A stretch of 64,000 bases of DNA from positions 744,001 to 808,000 of the forward strand of contig NZ_CP093312.1 in assembly GCF_023213175.1 (NCBI RefSeq). The letters run 5' to 3'. The stretch's first letter is position 1; every line of letters starts with the position of its first letter. Position numbers and translations under genes: made by a program. The stretch is from Sulfurovum sp. XGS-02 (lineage in GTDB: Bacteria > Campylobacterota > Campylobacteria > Campylobacterales > Sulfurovaceae). The notes under the pieces were generated by a model that saw nothing but the letters and a program-made list of their open reading frames with translations, ran no database searches and was not told where the DNA came from. Positions 25,901-35,867 of the stretch are shown in pieces.

Positions 25901-26938
25901 TTATCCTACTAAAGATAGGGTTATAACCCCTCCGAAATATAGAAGAAGTAAAACGACACTTTCTAAACCAATGTTCCCTGGCCCGTGGCGTTCACGATAT
26001 ATTAGTCCCATAAGAAGTACACCAGTCATCAACATAGAATTGGCAAGCCAGAACTGCTCTGAAGATGAGATATCAGCATAGATCGGTCCCTCCCGGTAAG
26101 CGATATCGGATGCAGCAATAAAAAGTGTGTCAAAGGCATTGCCGCCGATAATGTCCCCCACGGCTAGATTCAGTGCACCCATACGCACGGCAGTAATGGC
26201 GACGACAAGTTCAGGAATAGATGTTGAGACAGCTGTAAATATACCACCGACGATCCCATTGGATAATTCTGCTTTTGCTCCAAGAGGTATGGCTAGTTGG
26301 GCAAGTGACCAACCGGCTAAAGCAACTATGGTACCATAGATGGTAAATCGTATCCAAAGTTTCCAGATGTGACGTCCATGACGACTGCTTTTCTCTTCGG
26401 GTTCTGATGAAGTATCTCTTGTTTTTTTGGGAAGCCACATCGGGGTTTCATGTGTGCGAGCCAGAAGATGTACTCCAAAGATATAGATCATGATCAGAAT
26501 AATGGTAGCCGGATGGACGCCGAAGATACTAAATGATGGTACTGATAGTGCTAATGCATGTATGGCCAACAGTGTAAGAAGGAAGGCGGACATAAAAAGG
26601 TTTTCAGCTGATGCAGCTGCATGTTCAAGGTTCGCACGTCTATAGGTGATATCTGCCAGGGCAAGAAATGCAGTTTGCGCAGCAATACCTCCCAACCCAT
26701 TACTCACTGCAAGCTCTGCATAACCTGAAGCCGCAGCGGAGACAGATGTGGTTATGCCTGACAATGATGTGGATGCGCCAATAAAGAGTGCACCCATGAG
26801 TGCTTCACCTAATCCGGTATTTTGAGCCAGATCACGGGCAATTTTGGTCATTTTGATACCGAACCACCCTATAATGAGCACCACGACAGTGAAAGCAGAT
26901 ACTATCCATGGCAATGTCCAACTACCAAAATCTGTCAA
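25901..26938 (-). CDS. CaCA-family cation exchanger with an altered alpha-1 repeat
   Basis: A 345-residue membrane antiporter with about ten helices in two halves separated by a charged cytoplasmic loop (KKTRDTSSEPEEKSSRHGR). The second alpha repeat is canonical (STSIPELVVAITAV, then AVGDIIGGNAFDT). In the first, STSLSGITTSVSAA has Gly where calcium-binding Glu normally sits, while the later Asn (AVSNGLGG) remains. This predicts changed ion selectivity or stoichiometry. The start is TTG 26938 with AGGAGG 6 nt upstream. A TGTATACT box lies about 130 bp upstream. Confidence 0.85.
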   Translation of the reverse strand: MTDFGSWTLPWIVSAFTVVVLIIGWFGIKMTKIARDLAQNTGLGEALMGALFIGASTSLSGITTSVSAAASGYAELAVSNGLGGIAAQTAFLALADITYRRANLEHAAASAENLFMSAFLLTLLAIHALALSVPSFSIFGVHPATIILIMIYIFGVHLLARTHETPMWLPKKTRDTSSEPEEKSSRHGRHIWKLWIRFTIYGTIVALAGWSLAQLAIPLGAKAELSNGIVGGIFTAVSTSIPELVVAITAVRMGALNLAVGDIIGGNAFDTLFIAASDIAYREGPIYADISSSEQFWLANSMLMTGVLLMGLIYRERHGPGNIGLESVVLLLLYFGGVITLSLVG

Positions 26939-27067
26939 CTTATCCTCCTGGGATAATGCGAGATGCTTTCAAACTTTTCTTAAATTGATGATCTGCATCA
27001 CATAGATACGAATGACTGGTATGACTCACATTTGACTTTATATATAGTGCTTACAAATGCATTATTT

Positions 27068-27075
27068 AGTATACA
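27068..27075 (-). promoter_or_regulatory. TGTATACT -10 box upstream of the exchanger gene
   Basis: TGTATACT on the minus strand, 130 bp before the TTG start at 26938 and just after the patatin gene end. Confidence 0.35.
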
Positions 27076-27109
27076 ATATTTTAGACTAAATACAAAAAAG
27101 GCTTGATAT

Positions 27110-28285
27110 TCAAAATTTAAGTGTTGTTTGCCAAGCCGACTTTGAACGTCCCTTTTCATACCCAACTTGATACAATGCTCTCATATACTTTTGGTCAAAA
27201 AAATCTTCTAAAGGTAGATCAAAACTTTTTGGTACATTGGTAATATGTACATGAAATCCATCACGTTTGGCCAATGAGGTGATATTGACCAGGTCACCCA
27301 GACCATGGTATTTTGTCAAAGTATAAAATGACCGCTCTGCAATATCAGAGAGTGAAAGAGAAACAGGTTTATACTCAGGGTCTACTTTGGTATTGCGTAT
27401 CAGCCACATATTTTTTCGAGGATTCATATGTAACATACGCTGCAGTTTTCGAATATCCAGATCACGAGGGTAGACAAATATCTGTCTGGTTACACCACCG
27501 TCCACATGTACTTCCTGATGTCTTTTTCCATTGATCACTACATCTATGAGTACCGGTGGAAAAGCTCCCGGAATGGAAGCTGAAGCCAACATGATATCTC
27601 TGATAAGTTTTGGTGCATCCGGACGGCCACTTAAAGCAATTTCAGTGATCTCCCAAACCACCGGACGCTGCGCATCAAGATTGGTGGTACCGATCTGTAG
27701 CAAACGTCCCTTTTTTGCCTCTTTTGCCAACTCTGCTACGAAAGTCTCATTGATCTCTTCAGCAAGGATCTTTTTAAGTGGTGCTGTATCACCAATAGAA
27801 GCACCGAAGAGTGCTTCTATTGGTGATAATAAGACGATGTTTTTTTGAGAGGATTCTGTATAGAGCTTTTGTATTACCTTATCATACTTTGGTCCCAAGA
27901 ATGCAAAAGGAGCGATTATTGCACCGGTCGAAATACCGGTTACCACAGTAAACTCAGGTCTGTCACCGCGTTCACTCCATCCCTTCAAAAAACCTGCACC
28001 ATACGCACCGTCCTCAGCACCGCCAGAAAGAGCAAGTATATCTATTCTTTTACGAAAACTTTTATTGGCCCCGAGTCTTTTGATATTTGCTCTTGTATAG
28101 GTATATTGTGCTGTCTTGTCACCCCAGTAGCGTATATGTTTATACCCTGCAACTTTTGCATATTGATACTCTTCAATACTTGGAGCTTCATAGGTACGGG
28201 ACTTAACGGAACAGGCAGTTAGTAGCAGTAACAATGCAGTGAAACCAATAAGCCTGACAAATATGAGAGGAAACAGACGGAACAA
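27110..28285 (-). CDS. Patatin-like phospholipase lipoprotein
   Basis: A 391-residue lipoprotein: signal peptide with lipobox LLTAC (Cys25), then the patatin domain with oxyanion segment LALSGGAEDGAYGAGFL, nucleophile Ser in GISTG, and the catalytic Asp in VDGGVTR. This is a Ser/Asp-dyad acyl hydrolase probably attached to the outer membrane and acting on phospholipids. TTG start with AGGAG 5 nt upstream. Confidence 0.88.
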   Translation of the reverse strand: MFRLFPLIFVRLIGFTALLLLLTACSVKSRTYEAPSIEEYQYAKVAGYKHIRYWGDKTAQYTYTRANIKRLGANKSFRKRIDILALSGGAEDGAYGAGFLKGWSERGDRPEFTVVTGISTGAIIAPFAFLGPKYDKVIQKLYTESSQKNIVLLSPIEALFGASIGDTAPLKKILAEEINETFVAELAKEAKKGRLLQIGTTNLDAQRPVVWEITEIALSGRPDAPKLIRDIMLASASIPGAFPPVLIDVVINGKRHQEVHVDGGVTRQIFVYPRDLDIRKLQRMLHMNPRKNMWLIRNTKVDPEYKPVSLSLSDIAERSFYTLTKYHGLGDLVNITSLAKRDGFHVHITNVPKSFDLPLEDFFDQKYMRALYQVGYEKGRSKSAWQTTLKF

Positions 28286-28490
28286 TAGAACTCCTTTTCG
28301 TTACACTATACTACAACATTTTTGTTTTAGTATCTCTTCTCATCTGTTTTGAGAGATGACCATGAATCTCATATTGGATGAATACTTAGTGTGGTTTGAA
28401 AAGTTAATAGTGACAATACTCTTGATTGAAAGTTCAGTCGCACACTCTTGTTTACTCTCTTGAGGTATGTATAGAATGGGATCAAGAGAT

Positions 28491-28946
28491 CTATTCTTTA
28501 GTCTCTTTGATCACTTCAAAAGCATCGATAGGCTCTTCAAATGCGATGAAGAGTACACACGGCTCCTCACCTTTTTCACAATAGGCTGTATGTGGATGTT
28601 TGGATGGACCATAGGCATACATACCTTTTGTGAGCAGTTCACTCTCCTGGTTGTCATAGGTAACCGTCATCTTCCCTGATACCAGTATCATGCGTTCTGC
28701 TGAGGTATGCCAGTGATGCGGGATTGCATAATCAGCTGGTACTTTAAAGAAAATATCCAGGTTCTCTTTGGCAGGATCACCATGTAGTACGGCGATCTGG
28801 CATGCTTCACCGAGAAATGCAGGGCAGGGTCCCCATGCTAGGGATGTATCGTTATATGAAAAGCTAAGTGCCTTATTACTTGTAACTTCGTCACTCATAG
28901 AGAGTGATGTTAGAACAAACAAACTTAATAGTATTTTTCTCAACAT
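28491..28946 (-). CDS. Secreted cupin-domain protein
   Basis: A 151-residue protein with signal peptide (1-18) and a single cupin domain. Metal ligands are visible in PHHWHTSAERMILVSG (His-x-His and Glu) and the later His in KHPHTAYC. Three Cys (GPCPAFLGEAC, EPC) could form a disulfide. Periplasmic; substrate unknown. Confidence 0.75.
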   Translation of the reverse strand: MLRKILLSLFVLTSLSMSDEVTSNKALSFSYNDTSLAWGPCPAFLGEACQIAVLHGDPAKENLDIFFKVPADYAIPHHWHTSAERMILVSGKMTVTYDNQESELLTKGMYAYGPSKHPHTAYCEKGEEPCVLFIAFEEPIDAFEVIKETKE

Positions 28947-29021
28947 AATAACTCTTTTTTATTTGGTATGATTTACAATACACAAGCTATGTGTACTGTA
29001 TGTGTAAAAGTAAAATGGTAC

Positions 29022-30413
29022 TTATAAAACTGAAGATTTTATCACCATCAATTTCTCTTTACTCATCTCTTCCATTGAATAAGGGATGCCACCCAGTCCC
29101 AAACCTGATACTTTAGCCCCACCAAACGGCATCCAATCGACCCTGAATGCCGTATGGTCATTTACCATCACTGTAGTACCGTTGAGACGTTTAACCGCCA
29201 GCAAGGCAGTATCAATATTTTTAGTAAATACTGCTGCTTGAAAAGAGTATTCAAGGCTATTGGCTTTTTTAAAAGCATCTTCAATATTACTATAGGGGTA
29301 AATACAGACAATCGGACCAAAAATTTCTGAAGTACTTACCTTGGCATCATGCGGTGGATCTAAAAGTACTGTGGGTTCAAAACAGCTTTTAGAAATACAT
29401 TTACCTCCACAAAGTACTTTTGCCCCTCCGGAAATCGCCTCATTTACCCAAGACTCTATTCGATTGACTTCAGTGTGTGAAATGAGTGGTCCTACCTCTG
29501 TTTTGGGATCCAGAGGATCACCAACGATCAGCTTTTGCGCTGCCTGTGCTAATTTTAAACCCACTTCATCACAGATATCTTCATGGACATAGATACGTTG
29601 CACGGAGACACAGACTTGGCCTGCATGATAAAATCCACCTTTGGCCAAAGCGGGGATCAATTCATCCATATCGGCATCAGCTTCTACGATAACAGGTGCG
29701 ACACCTCCATGTTCGAGGCCCACACGCGTACCTGGAGAGACTTTTGAATTAAGGTACCATCCAACAGTACCTGAACCAATAAAGGTTAAATAGTCTATCT
29801 TTGGGCTTGTAGCGAGATATTGCGCTGCTTCTCTGTGACAGACCACGACTTGACACCACGCTTTAGGTAATCCTGCTTCATATAAAATTTTGACAAAATT
29901 AATGGCGGACATAGGGGTAGACTCTGATGGCTTAATAATAACAGGCGATCCAACTGCTATAGCTGGAACTGTTTGATGTACAGCAAGATTTAAAGGATGG
30001 TTAAATGCTGAAATTGCGGCAACCACACCAATAGGCTCTTTCATAGTATAGGCAATACGATTCACAGAACTTGCTGTGTGACCCATGGCTATCTCTTTCC
30101 CCTCAAAAACACCTATATGTTCAATAGCAAGTTTTACACCATTAATGGCACGTTCTACTTCAACTTTTGAATCCATATAGGGTTTACCGCCTTCACTGGC
30201 TGCTATAAGAGTGAGTTCTTCTATGCGGCGGCTCATGATTTCGACCGTTTTCTCTAAAATAGCGATACGTTCATATTTAGGCAACCACATCTCCTGGCTT
30301 TCATACACTTTTCGTGCACGATCTAAAGCCAGATCAATATCTTCCTCATTTGAAAGGGATATCTCATCTAATACCTTTCCGTCAAATGGTGACTTTACTT
30401 TAATACTATTCAT
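29022..30413 (-). CDS. NAD(P)+-dependent aldehyde dehydrogenase
   Basis: A 463-residue ALDH-superfamily enzyme. SAFNHPLNLAVHQ (the active-site Asn region), IKPSESTPMSA for cofactor, GSGTVGWYL, the catalytic Glu in LEHGG, the nucleophile in GQVCVSVQRIY, and EIFGPIVCIYPY. The class is near lactaldehyde/succinate-semialdehyde dehydrogenases. ATG 30413 follows AGGAG by 8 nt; the in-frame GTG at 30422 overlaps the ribosome binding site. It lies 44 bp after the TPP-enzyme gene, so the two form an operon. Confidence 0.9.
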   Translation of the reverse strand: MNSIKVKSPFDGKVLDEISLSNEEDIDLALDRARKVYESQEMWLPKYERIAILEKTVEIMSRRIEELTLIAASEGGKPYMDSKVEVERAINGVKLAIEHIGVFEGKEIAMGHTASSVNRIAYTMKEPIGVVAAISAFNHPLNLAVHQTVPAIAVGSPVIIKPSESTPMSAINFVKILYEAGLPKAWCQVVVCHREAAQYLATSPKIDYLTFIGSGTVGWYLNSKVSPGTRVGLEHGGVAPVIVEADADMDELIPALAKGGFYHAGQVCVSVQRIYVHEDICDEVGLKLAQAAQKLIVGDPLDPKTEVGPLISHTEVNRIESWVNEAISGGAKVLCGGKCISKSCFEPTVLLDPPHDAKVSTSEIFGPIVCIYPYSNIEDAFKKANSLEYSFQAAVFTKNIDTALLAVKRLNGTTVMVNDHTAFRVDWMPFGGAKVSGLGLGGIPYSMEEMSKEKLMVIKSSVL

Positions 30414-30457
30414 ACTAACCACTCCTAAAATTATTGATCTATTTTATGGTTTACAAC

Positions 30458-32098
30458 TTATGTCAAACACGTTTTATTTTTGAGTAATTCATTTAAAATG
30501 GCATGATTCAAACTATAGTCTACCGCCAGATCGATCAGATGTACACCTTTACGGTCGATCACATCATTTAAAATGGAACCGAATTCATCACAGGAGGTCG
30601 GTCTGTACCCCATGGCACCATACGCTTTGGCATATTGGACAAAGTCTGGATTTTTAAAATCCAATCCAAAATGATCAAATCCCATCCCTTCCTGTTTCCA
30701 TTTGATCATCCCATAGGCACTGTCATTTAAAATGATGACGACAAGATCCAACTCCAGTCGTACAGCAGTTTCCAACTCTTGGGCATTCATCATAAAACCA
30801 CCGTCTCCACAGACTGCTATTACTTTCTTGTCAGGATGAACGATCTTGGCAGCCATTGCAGAAGCCAGCCCTGCACCCATCGTGGCCAATGCATTATCGA
30901 GCAAGAGCGTATGGGGTAAATAGCATTTATAATTGCGTGCGAACCATATTTTATAAATACCGTTGTCTAAAGTTAAAATACCGTCTTTGGGTAAAACATC
31001 TCTAATATCCTTAAGTGCTCGTTGCGGCAGGATCGGAAATCTTTCATCTTTAAAATATTTCACAATATGTGCTTGTGATTGATCTTTTATGCGCATAAAG
31101 TATGTAAAATCCCAGTGTTCTTGTTTTTGGGTAAGTTGTGTCAAAGAGTTTAAATTACGAGCCACATCTCCGGTCACATCAAGCTGAGGAAAGTAGGTAT
31201 CATCTACACTGGAAGGTGAAAAATTGATATGTATGACCTTTGTGCCTCCTTGTCTCATTATAAATGGCGGTTTTTCGATGATATCATGTCCGACATTGAT
31301 GATCAGGTCCGCTCTGTCTATCGCACAGTGGAGATAATCATTCTCAGAGAGTGCCGCTGTTCCCAGGTATAAAGGATGGAACTCGCTCACCACCCCTTTC
31401 CCCATCTGGGTCATAAAAAACGGTATACCGAGTTTGTCAATAAACTCTTTCATCGCAGAACCGATGCACCTACGGTTTGCTCCTGCCCCGATGAGGACCA
31501 GCGGCATTTTTGCCTCATATAACATCTTTAAAGCGTTTTGTAAACTTTCATTTCTGGCGATCGGATAATAGGTTTTGCGAACAGGAAAGAGTTGTTCATC
31601 CACTTCTTCTCTTGCAATATCCTCAGGCAGCTCAATATGTACTGCGCCCGGTCTCTCCTGTACAGCTAATTTAAAGCTCTGACGAAGCACGGCAGCGATG
31701 TTGTTGCCATTGACCACCTGTTTGGAACATTTTGTAATGGGTTCCATCATGTGCACAACATCTATGATCTGAAAACGCCCTTGCTTGCTTTTTTTGATCG
31801 GTTTCTGACCTGTGATCATCAACATGGGGATACCTCCGAGGTTGGCATACGCTGCAGGCGTTACGAGATTGGTTGCACCCGGTCCGAGTGTAGCCATACA
31901 TACACCGACTTTCCCCGTGAGTCGTCCATAGGTCGCAGCCATAAAACCTGCACCCTGTTCATGACGGGTCAAAATAAATTGAATACTGGAGTCCTGCAAG
32001 GAATTTAAAAGGTCCAGGTTCTCCTCTCCGGGAATACCAAATATATATTCAACACCCTCATTTTCCAATGCTTTGATAAATAGATCTGATGCTTTCAT
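30458..32098 (-). CDS. Acetolactate synthase-like TPP enzyme
   Basis: A 546-residue enzyme of the acetohydroxyacid synthase/AlsS family. TPP-activating Glu in LTRHEQGAGFMA (near residue 47), LGPGATNLVTPAAYAN, the central domain, and the TPP/Mg motif GDGGFMMNAQELETA ... LNDSAYGMIKW. A single polypeptide with no small-subunit gene nearby and an aldehyde dehydrogenase partner suggest a catabolic or specialised carboligase rather than the branched-chain biosynthetic enzyme. Other TPP decarboxylases cannot be excluded by eye. Confidence 0.8.
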   Translation of the reverse strand: MKASDLFIKALENEGVEYIFGIPGEENLDLLNSLQDSSIQFILTRHEQGAGFMAATYGRLTGKVGVCMATLGPGATNLVTPAAYANLGGIPMLMITGQKPIKKSKQGRFQIIDVVHMMEPITKCSKQVVNGNNIAAVLRQSFKLAVQERPGAVHIELPEDIAREEVDEQLFPVRKTYYPIARNESLQNALKMLYEAKMPLVLIGAGANRRCIGSAMKEFIDKLGIPFFMTQMGKGVVSEFHPLYLGTAALSENDYLHCAIDRADLIINVGHDIIEKPPFIMRQGGTKVIHINFSPSSVDDTYFPQLDVTGDVARNLNSLTQLTQKQEHWDFTYFMRIKDQSQAHIVKYFKDERFPILPQRALKDIRDVLPKDGILTLDNGIYKIWFARNYKCYLPHTLLLDNALATMGAGLASAMAAKIVHPDKKVIAVCGDGGFMMNAQELETAVRLELDLVVIILNDSAYGMIKWKQEGMGFDHFGLDFKNPDFVQYAKAYGAMGYRPTSCDEFGSILNDVIDRKGVHLIDLAVDYSLNHAILNELLKNKTCLT

Positions 32099-32339
32099 AA
32101 CATATCGTCCTTGTCACTTTTATCATAAAAAATTGTATGTCTCTCTTTTCTCATAATTAAAGATTCCATTTAAAATAGTATAAAATGAATGTGTGTATTC
32201 AGTGTGGACTATAGATTCTTCTTCATCTACAGAGAGAAATATAGAATTATAATAAAATCTTTTTAGCGTATTAGAGGTGCTTTTAGAAGCTTATGTATGC
32301 AATAATTAGTATGAATTTTATAAAAGAAAGCAGGGTATT

Positions 32340-33443
32340 GTGTTTAAGAATTTTTTTTTAAAACATATGCAAGAGACTGGCGGGGAACCCGAAGAGATGG
32401 GCCGTTTTCTGGATATACTGAAACAGCTTATACGAACCCCTTCTGTTGTAGGTGCTGAACACTCTTTTTTTCTCTACTTGAAAAGAGAACTGGAAGAGAG
32501 AGGGATCAGTGCAACACTCTATGAAGGCTTACTTGTAGCAGAAGGAACTGAACCTGATGAGGGTATGATCTCTGCGCATATTGACCGTCATGGTCTTATC
32601 TGTACCGGTCCCAATGAATTCCAGTATGCAGCGTTTATCGCACAGAACAGAGGGGATCTGACAGGTGACTCTGTGGCTGAAAAAACCTATAAAGATATTA
32701 TAGGACGCTTTATGAACCAGCGTGTTCAAGCCTATGATCCATGGTCCGGGGCTTACCTGGGGTTAGGAGAGATAGACAGCGCTTATATGTGCGAACGCAG
32801 ACTGAACCTTCTTTTTAAAGTAAAAGGTCTGGAACATTTGTATGCCGGTACACCTGTAGCCTATGTGGATACACTGAGCTATGAGGATGGGTATCTATCT
32901 GCACAATTGGATAATGTACTCAGTGCTGCGATCATACTTTTTTTATATGAGAGAGGATACCAGGGACGCGCTTTCTTCACTGCACAAGAAGAGGTAGGTA
33001 AAAGCTGGCGTTTTTTACTTGAGTGGTTCAGAGGACATGATCTCTCGACCGATTCCCTGCTGGTGCTTGATACCAGCCCTTATCCTGGGAGGGTAGCGGC
33101 AGAGGCACAGCATATCGTGTTGAGAAATAAAGATGCAAATGCCACCTTTGTTTCGCCATTGACCAAACAGATCGAAACCATTTGTGATCAATTCTCGATA
33201 AAATATGGATATAAAGATGCATTTATAGAGGATCTCAACAGAGAGTTCCTAGCTCAAGGAAAGCCTCTTTATTCTCTAGGGAGTACGGAGATGGGACGTT
33301 TGGCAAAGGCGAGTGACGGCTCGATACAGGGAACAACATTTCAGCTTCCTACGACCGGGTATCACACGACGGCAGAAACAGTCTCTTTGGAATCCATTGA
33401 GAAGGCACTAAAAGTATTGGAAACACTTTATTTGAAAGTATAA
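32340..33443 (+). CDS. M42/M20-type metallopeptidase-like protein
   Basis: A 367-residue dinuclear zinc peptidase. Ligands visible in order: His-Asp in SAHIDRHGL, Asp in AQLDNVLSA, Glu-Glu in TAQEEVGK, Asp in LDTSPYPG, and His in TTGYHTTAE. Family members are aminopeptidases or deacylases. The start is GTG 32340 with AGGG upstream. First gene of an operon with the DTGA protease-fold protein, RimK ligase and AstE-like deacylase, which suggests processing of a glutamylated or acylated peptide. Confidence 0.8.
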   Translation: MFKNFFLKHMQETGGEPEEMGRFLDILKQLIRTPSVVGAEHSFFLYLKRELEERGISATLYEGLLVAEGTEPDEGMISAHIDRHGLICTGPNEFQYAAFIAQNRGDLTGDSVAEKTYKDIIGRFMNQRVQAYDPWSGAYLGLGEIDSAYMCERRLNLLFKVKGLEHLYAGTPVAYVDTLSYEDGYLSAQLDNVLSAAIILFLYERGYQGRAFFTAQEEVGKSWRFLLEWFRGHDLSTDSLLVLDTSPYPGRVAAEAQHIVLRNKDANATFVSPLTKQIETICDQFSIKYGYKDAFIEDLNREFLAQGKPLYSLGSTEMGRLAKASDGSIQGTTFQLPTTGYHTTAETVSLESIEKALKVLETLYLKV

Positions 33444-33458
33444 AGAGAAGGAAAGAAA

Positions 33459-33869
33459 ATGGAAGTAATAGGATATATAGAGAGAGTGGATCTTCCGGGA
33501 CTGGATCTTTTTGCATTGGATGCTAAGATCGATACAGGTGCGGATTCTTGTTCTATGCACTGTGACGACATTGAAGTAGAGGGTGAGAATGTTATTTTCA
33601 CCCTACATGATGAAGTACACCCTGCCTATCATGGTAAAAGGCTTACGTTGCCGATATTTAAGATCAAAAATGTAAAAAGTTCTAATGGAAAAAGTGAAGA
33701 GAGAGTATTCGTCAAATCGATGGTGAAATTGGGTTGTAAAACGTACGAAGCAGAGATTTCACTGACCAATCGAGAAAATATGAAGTACCCAATGCTGATA
33801 GGAAGACGTTTCCTGTCACATCACTATCTGATAGATGTTTCCCATAAATATATTACAAAGGATAAATAA
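33459..33869 (+). CDS. Zn_protease/RimB-like protein with retropepsin-type DTGA motif
   Basis: A 136-residue protein of the 'putative ATP-dependent zinc protease' family (PF05618), whose core resembles retropepsins: [19 protein letters not shown] carries the Asp-Thr-Gly-Ala motif, followed by [16 protein letters not shown]. In Pseudomonas-type clusters such proteins (RimB) travel with RimK. AAGGAAAG before ATG; its TAA overlaps the rimK ATG by one base. Confidence 0.82.
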   Translation: MEVIGYIERVDLPGLDLFALDAKIDTGADSCSMHCDDIEVEGENVIFTLHDEVHPAYHGKRLTLPIFKIKNVKSSNGKSEERVFVKSMVKLGCKTYEAEISLTNRENMKYPMLIGRRFLSHHYLIDVSHKYITKDK

Positions 33870-34795
33870 TGACCGTTTACATACTTTCTAGAAATACAAA
33901 TCTCTATTCAACACAAAGATTGATAGAGGCAGCTGAAGCAAAAGGATGGAATGTACGTGTCATAGATTATTTGATGTGTAGTATCGAAATTATGAAGGGA
34001 GAGTTGTTAGTGGTGTATGATGGTGAAATACTACCGGTACCAGATGCTATCATCCCTCGTATCGGTGCAAGTCGAACGTTTTATGGAACAGCAATGGTGC
34101 GTCACTTTGAAATGATGGGAGCTTTCAGTGTCGCAGGAAACCTTGCGATAGCAAGATCCAGAGACAAGCTCAGAAGCCTTCAGGTTTTATCTACACACGA
34201 TGTCGATATGCCAAAAACAGTCTTTGCATCCAACAAGGCCAATGCCAAAGATGTGATCAAACTGATCGGAGGGACACCGTTGGTACTTAAGATCCTTGAA
34301 GGGACACAGGGTGTCGGTGTGGTACTTGCAGAGACACAAAAAGCAGCACAATCTGTCCTGGATGCTTTTTATGGCATGGATGTGAGTCTCTTGGTGCAGG
34401 AATTCATCAAAGAAGCCGGCGGTGCCGATATCCGTGCCTTGGTGATCAATGGACAGGTGGTCGGTGCCATGAAGCGCCAAGGGGCAGAAGGTGATTTCCG
34501 GTCCAACCTTCATCAGGGTGGAAGTGCTTCTGCACATAAACTCAGCCGCAAGGAAAAATCTACGGCGATCGCTGCTGCAAAGGCAATGGGGCTGGGTGTA
34601 TGCGGTGTAGATATGATCCCTTCTGATCGCGGTCCACTGGTGATGGAGGTCAACTCATCTCCTGGACTTGAAGGTATTGAGAAAGCGACTAATGCGGATA
34701 TTGCAGGGAAGATCATGGATTATATTGAAGCCAATATCAAGCCTACGGATAATAAAAAACCGCCTCGTCGCAGGAAAGATAATATTGGGGCATAA
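33869..34795 (+). CDS. rimK: RimK-family alpha-L-glutamate ligase (ATP-grasp)
   Basis: A 308-residue ATP-grasp ligase. ATP-binding segment around residues 130-185 ([41 protein letters not shown]) and metal-binding end [13 protein letters not shown]. RimK adds Glu residues to a peptide C-terminus; in E. coli the target is ribosomal protein S6. Context (protease-fold partner, AstE-like deacylase, M42-like peptidase) suggests a different or additional substrate. Basic C-terminal tail (KKPPRRRKD). Directly followed by the next start. Confidence 0.88.
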   Translation: MTVYILSRNTNLYSTQRLIEAAEAKGWNVRVIDYLMCSIEIMKGELLVVYDGEILPVPDAIIPRIGASRTFYGTAMVRHFEMMGAFSVAGNLAIARSRDKLRSLQVLSTHDVDMPKTVFASNKANAKDVIKLIGGTPLVLKILEGTQGVGVVLAETQKAAQSVLDAFYGMDVSLLVQEFIKEAGGADIRALVINGQVVGAMKRQGAEGDFRSNLHQGGSASAHKLSRKEKSTAIAAAKAMGLGVCGVDMIPSDRGPLVMEVNSSPGLEGIEKATNADIAGKIMDYIEANIKPTDNKKPPRRRKDNIGA

Positions 34796-35836
34796 ATGAG
34801 ACACAATCCTTTTATCTTAGGTGGCAAGGAGATACCTAGAGGCGTACAGAGACGGGTAGAGATAGAGTTGCCAAGCTTTTACGGTACACCGACCTCTCTT
34901 ACGGCCTATGTGATCCGTGGCAAAAAAGCAGGCCCAACGGTTTTCATCAGTGCAGCCATTCATGGAGATGAACTCAACGGTATAGAGATCATCCGTCGTC
35001 TGCGCCAGCTACATCTGCTGACGAAACTCAAAGGTACACTGATACTTGTTCCTATAGTGAACATTTACGGAGCCATAAACCTTTCGAGGTATTTGCCTGA
35101 CAGACGTGACCTGAACAGAAGTTTCCCCGGACATTCCAAGGGAGCACTTGCCTCACGTCTGGCAAAGACTTTTTTTGATGAGATCGTATCCAAGTGTGAC
35201 TTGGGGATCGATCTGCATACGGCCAGTATCCACAAGGACAATCTTCCCCAAGTACGTACCAATGTCAACAATGAATATACTTTGAGACTTGCCTATGCAT
35301 TCGAAGCACCTGTAATACTACATTCGGAGTTAAGGGATGGATCTTTGCGTGCTGTAGCACAGGACAAAGGGATACCGATCTTACTCTATGAGGCAGGTGA
35401 AGCACTGAGACTGGATGAAAAATCCATTAAGATCGGGGTGAAAGGCATCATTAATGTACTCAGAGCCAATGAGATGTTGCCGACGCGTATCAAAAAAAGC
35501 AGTCGTATCAAACCGGTTTTGACAAAAAACAGCAAATGGATACGTGCACACGAAAGTGGCATGATACAAACCATTAAACAATTAGGTGATGTGGTGGAAG
35601 AGGGGGATGTCATTGCACGTATTCATTCACTCTTTGAGGATCAAAGCTATGAAGTGATAGCGCCGTTTGATGGTATTATCATAGGGAAAACACAAATTCC
35701 CCTTATTCATGAGGGGGATGCAGCGTTTCATATCGCAGCACTGAAAGATATTCAAATCGCTGAAGAGCGCATGGAGCCATTCCATCAGGATGAGACCTTA
35801 ATGGAAATTCCGATGGTAGATGAGAGGATCGTATAA
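34796..35836 (+). CDS. AstE/aspartoacylase-like deacylase (M14 family)
   Basis: A 346-residue zinc hydrolase. Zinc ligands in SAAIHGDELNGIE (His, Glu), then RRDLNRSFPG for substrate, and the third ligand in DLGIDLHTAS. The C-terminal part (SGMIQTIKQLGDVVEEGDVI) has a biotinyl/lipoyl-like fold common in this group. Such enzymes hydrolyse N-acyl amino acids or peptides. It starts immediately after rimK, so coupling is clear. Confidence 0.85.
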   Translation: MRHNPFILGGKEIPRGVQRRVEIELPSFYGTPTSLTAYVIRGKKAGPTVFISAAIHGDELNGIEIIRRLRQLHLLTKLKGTLILVPIVNIYGAINLSRYLPDRRDLNRSFPGHSKGALASRLAKTFFDEIVSKCDLGIDLHTASIHKDNLPQVRTNVNNEYTLRLAYAFEAPVILHSELRDGSLRAVAQDKGIPILLYEAGEALRLDEKSIKIGVKGIINVLRANEMLPTRIKKSSRIKPVLTKNSKWIRAHESGMIQTIKQLGDVVEEGDVIARIHSLFEDQSYEVIAPFDGIIIGKTQIPLIHEGDAAFHIAALKDIQIAEERMEPFHQDETLMEIPMVDERIV

Positions 35837-35867
35837 AAATGACAATATTTATACTAGGGAATGTGAG

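Noticed and set aside
28413-28484. CTCTTGAT/ATCAAGAG distant inverted repeat as a possible mobile-element end
   Set aside because: Only 8 bp, no transposase or target duplication nearby; likely chance.
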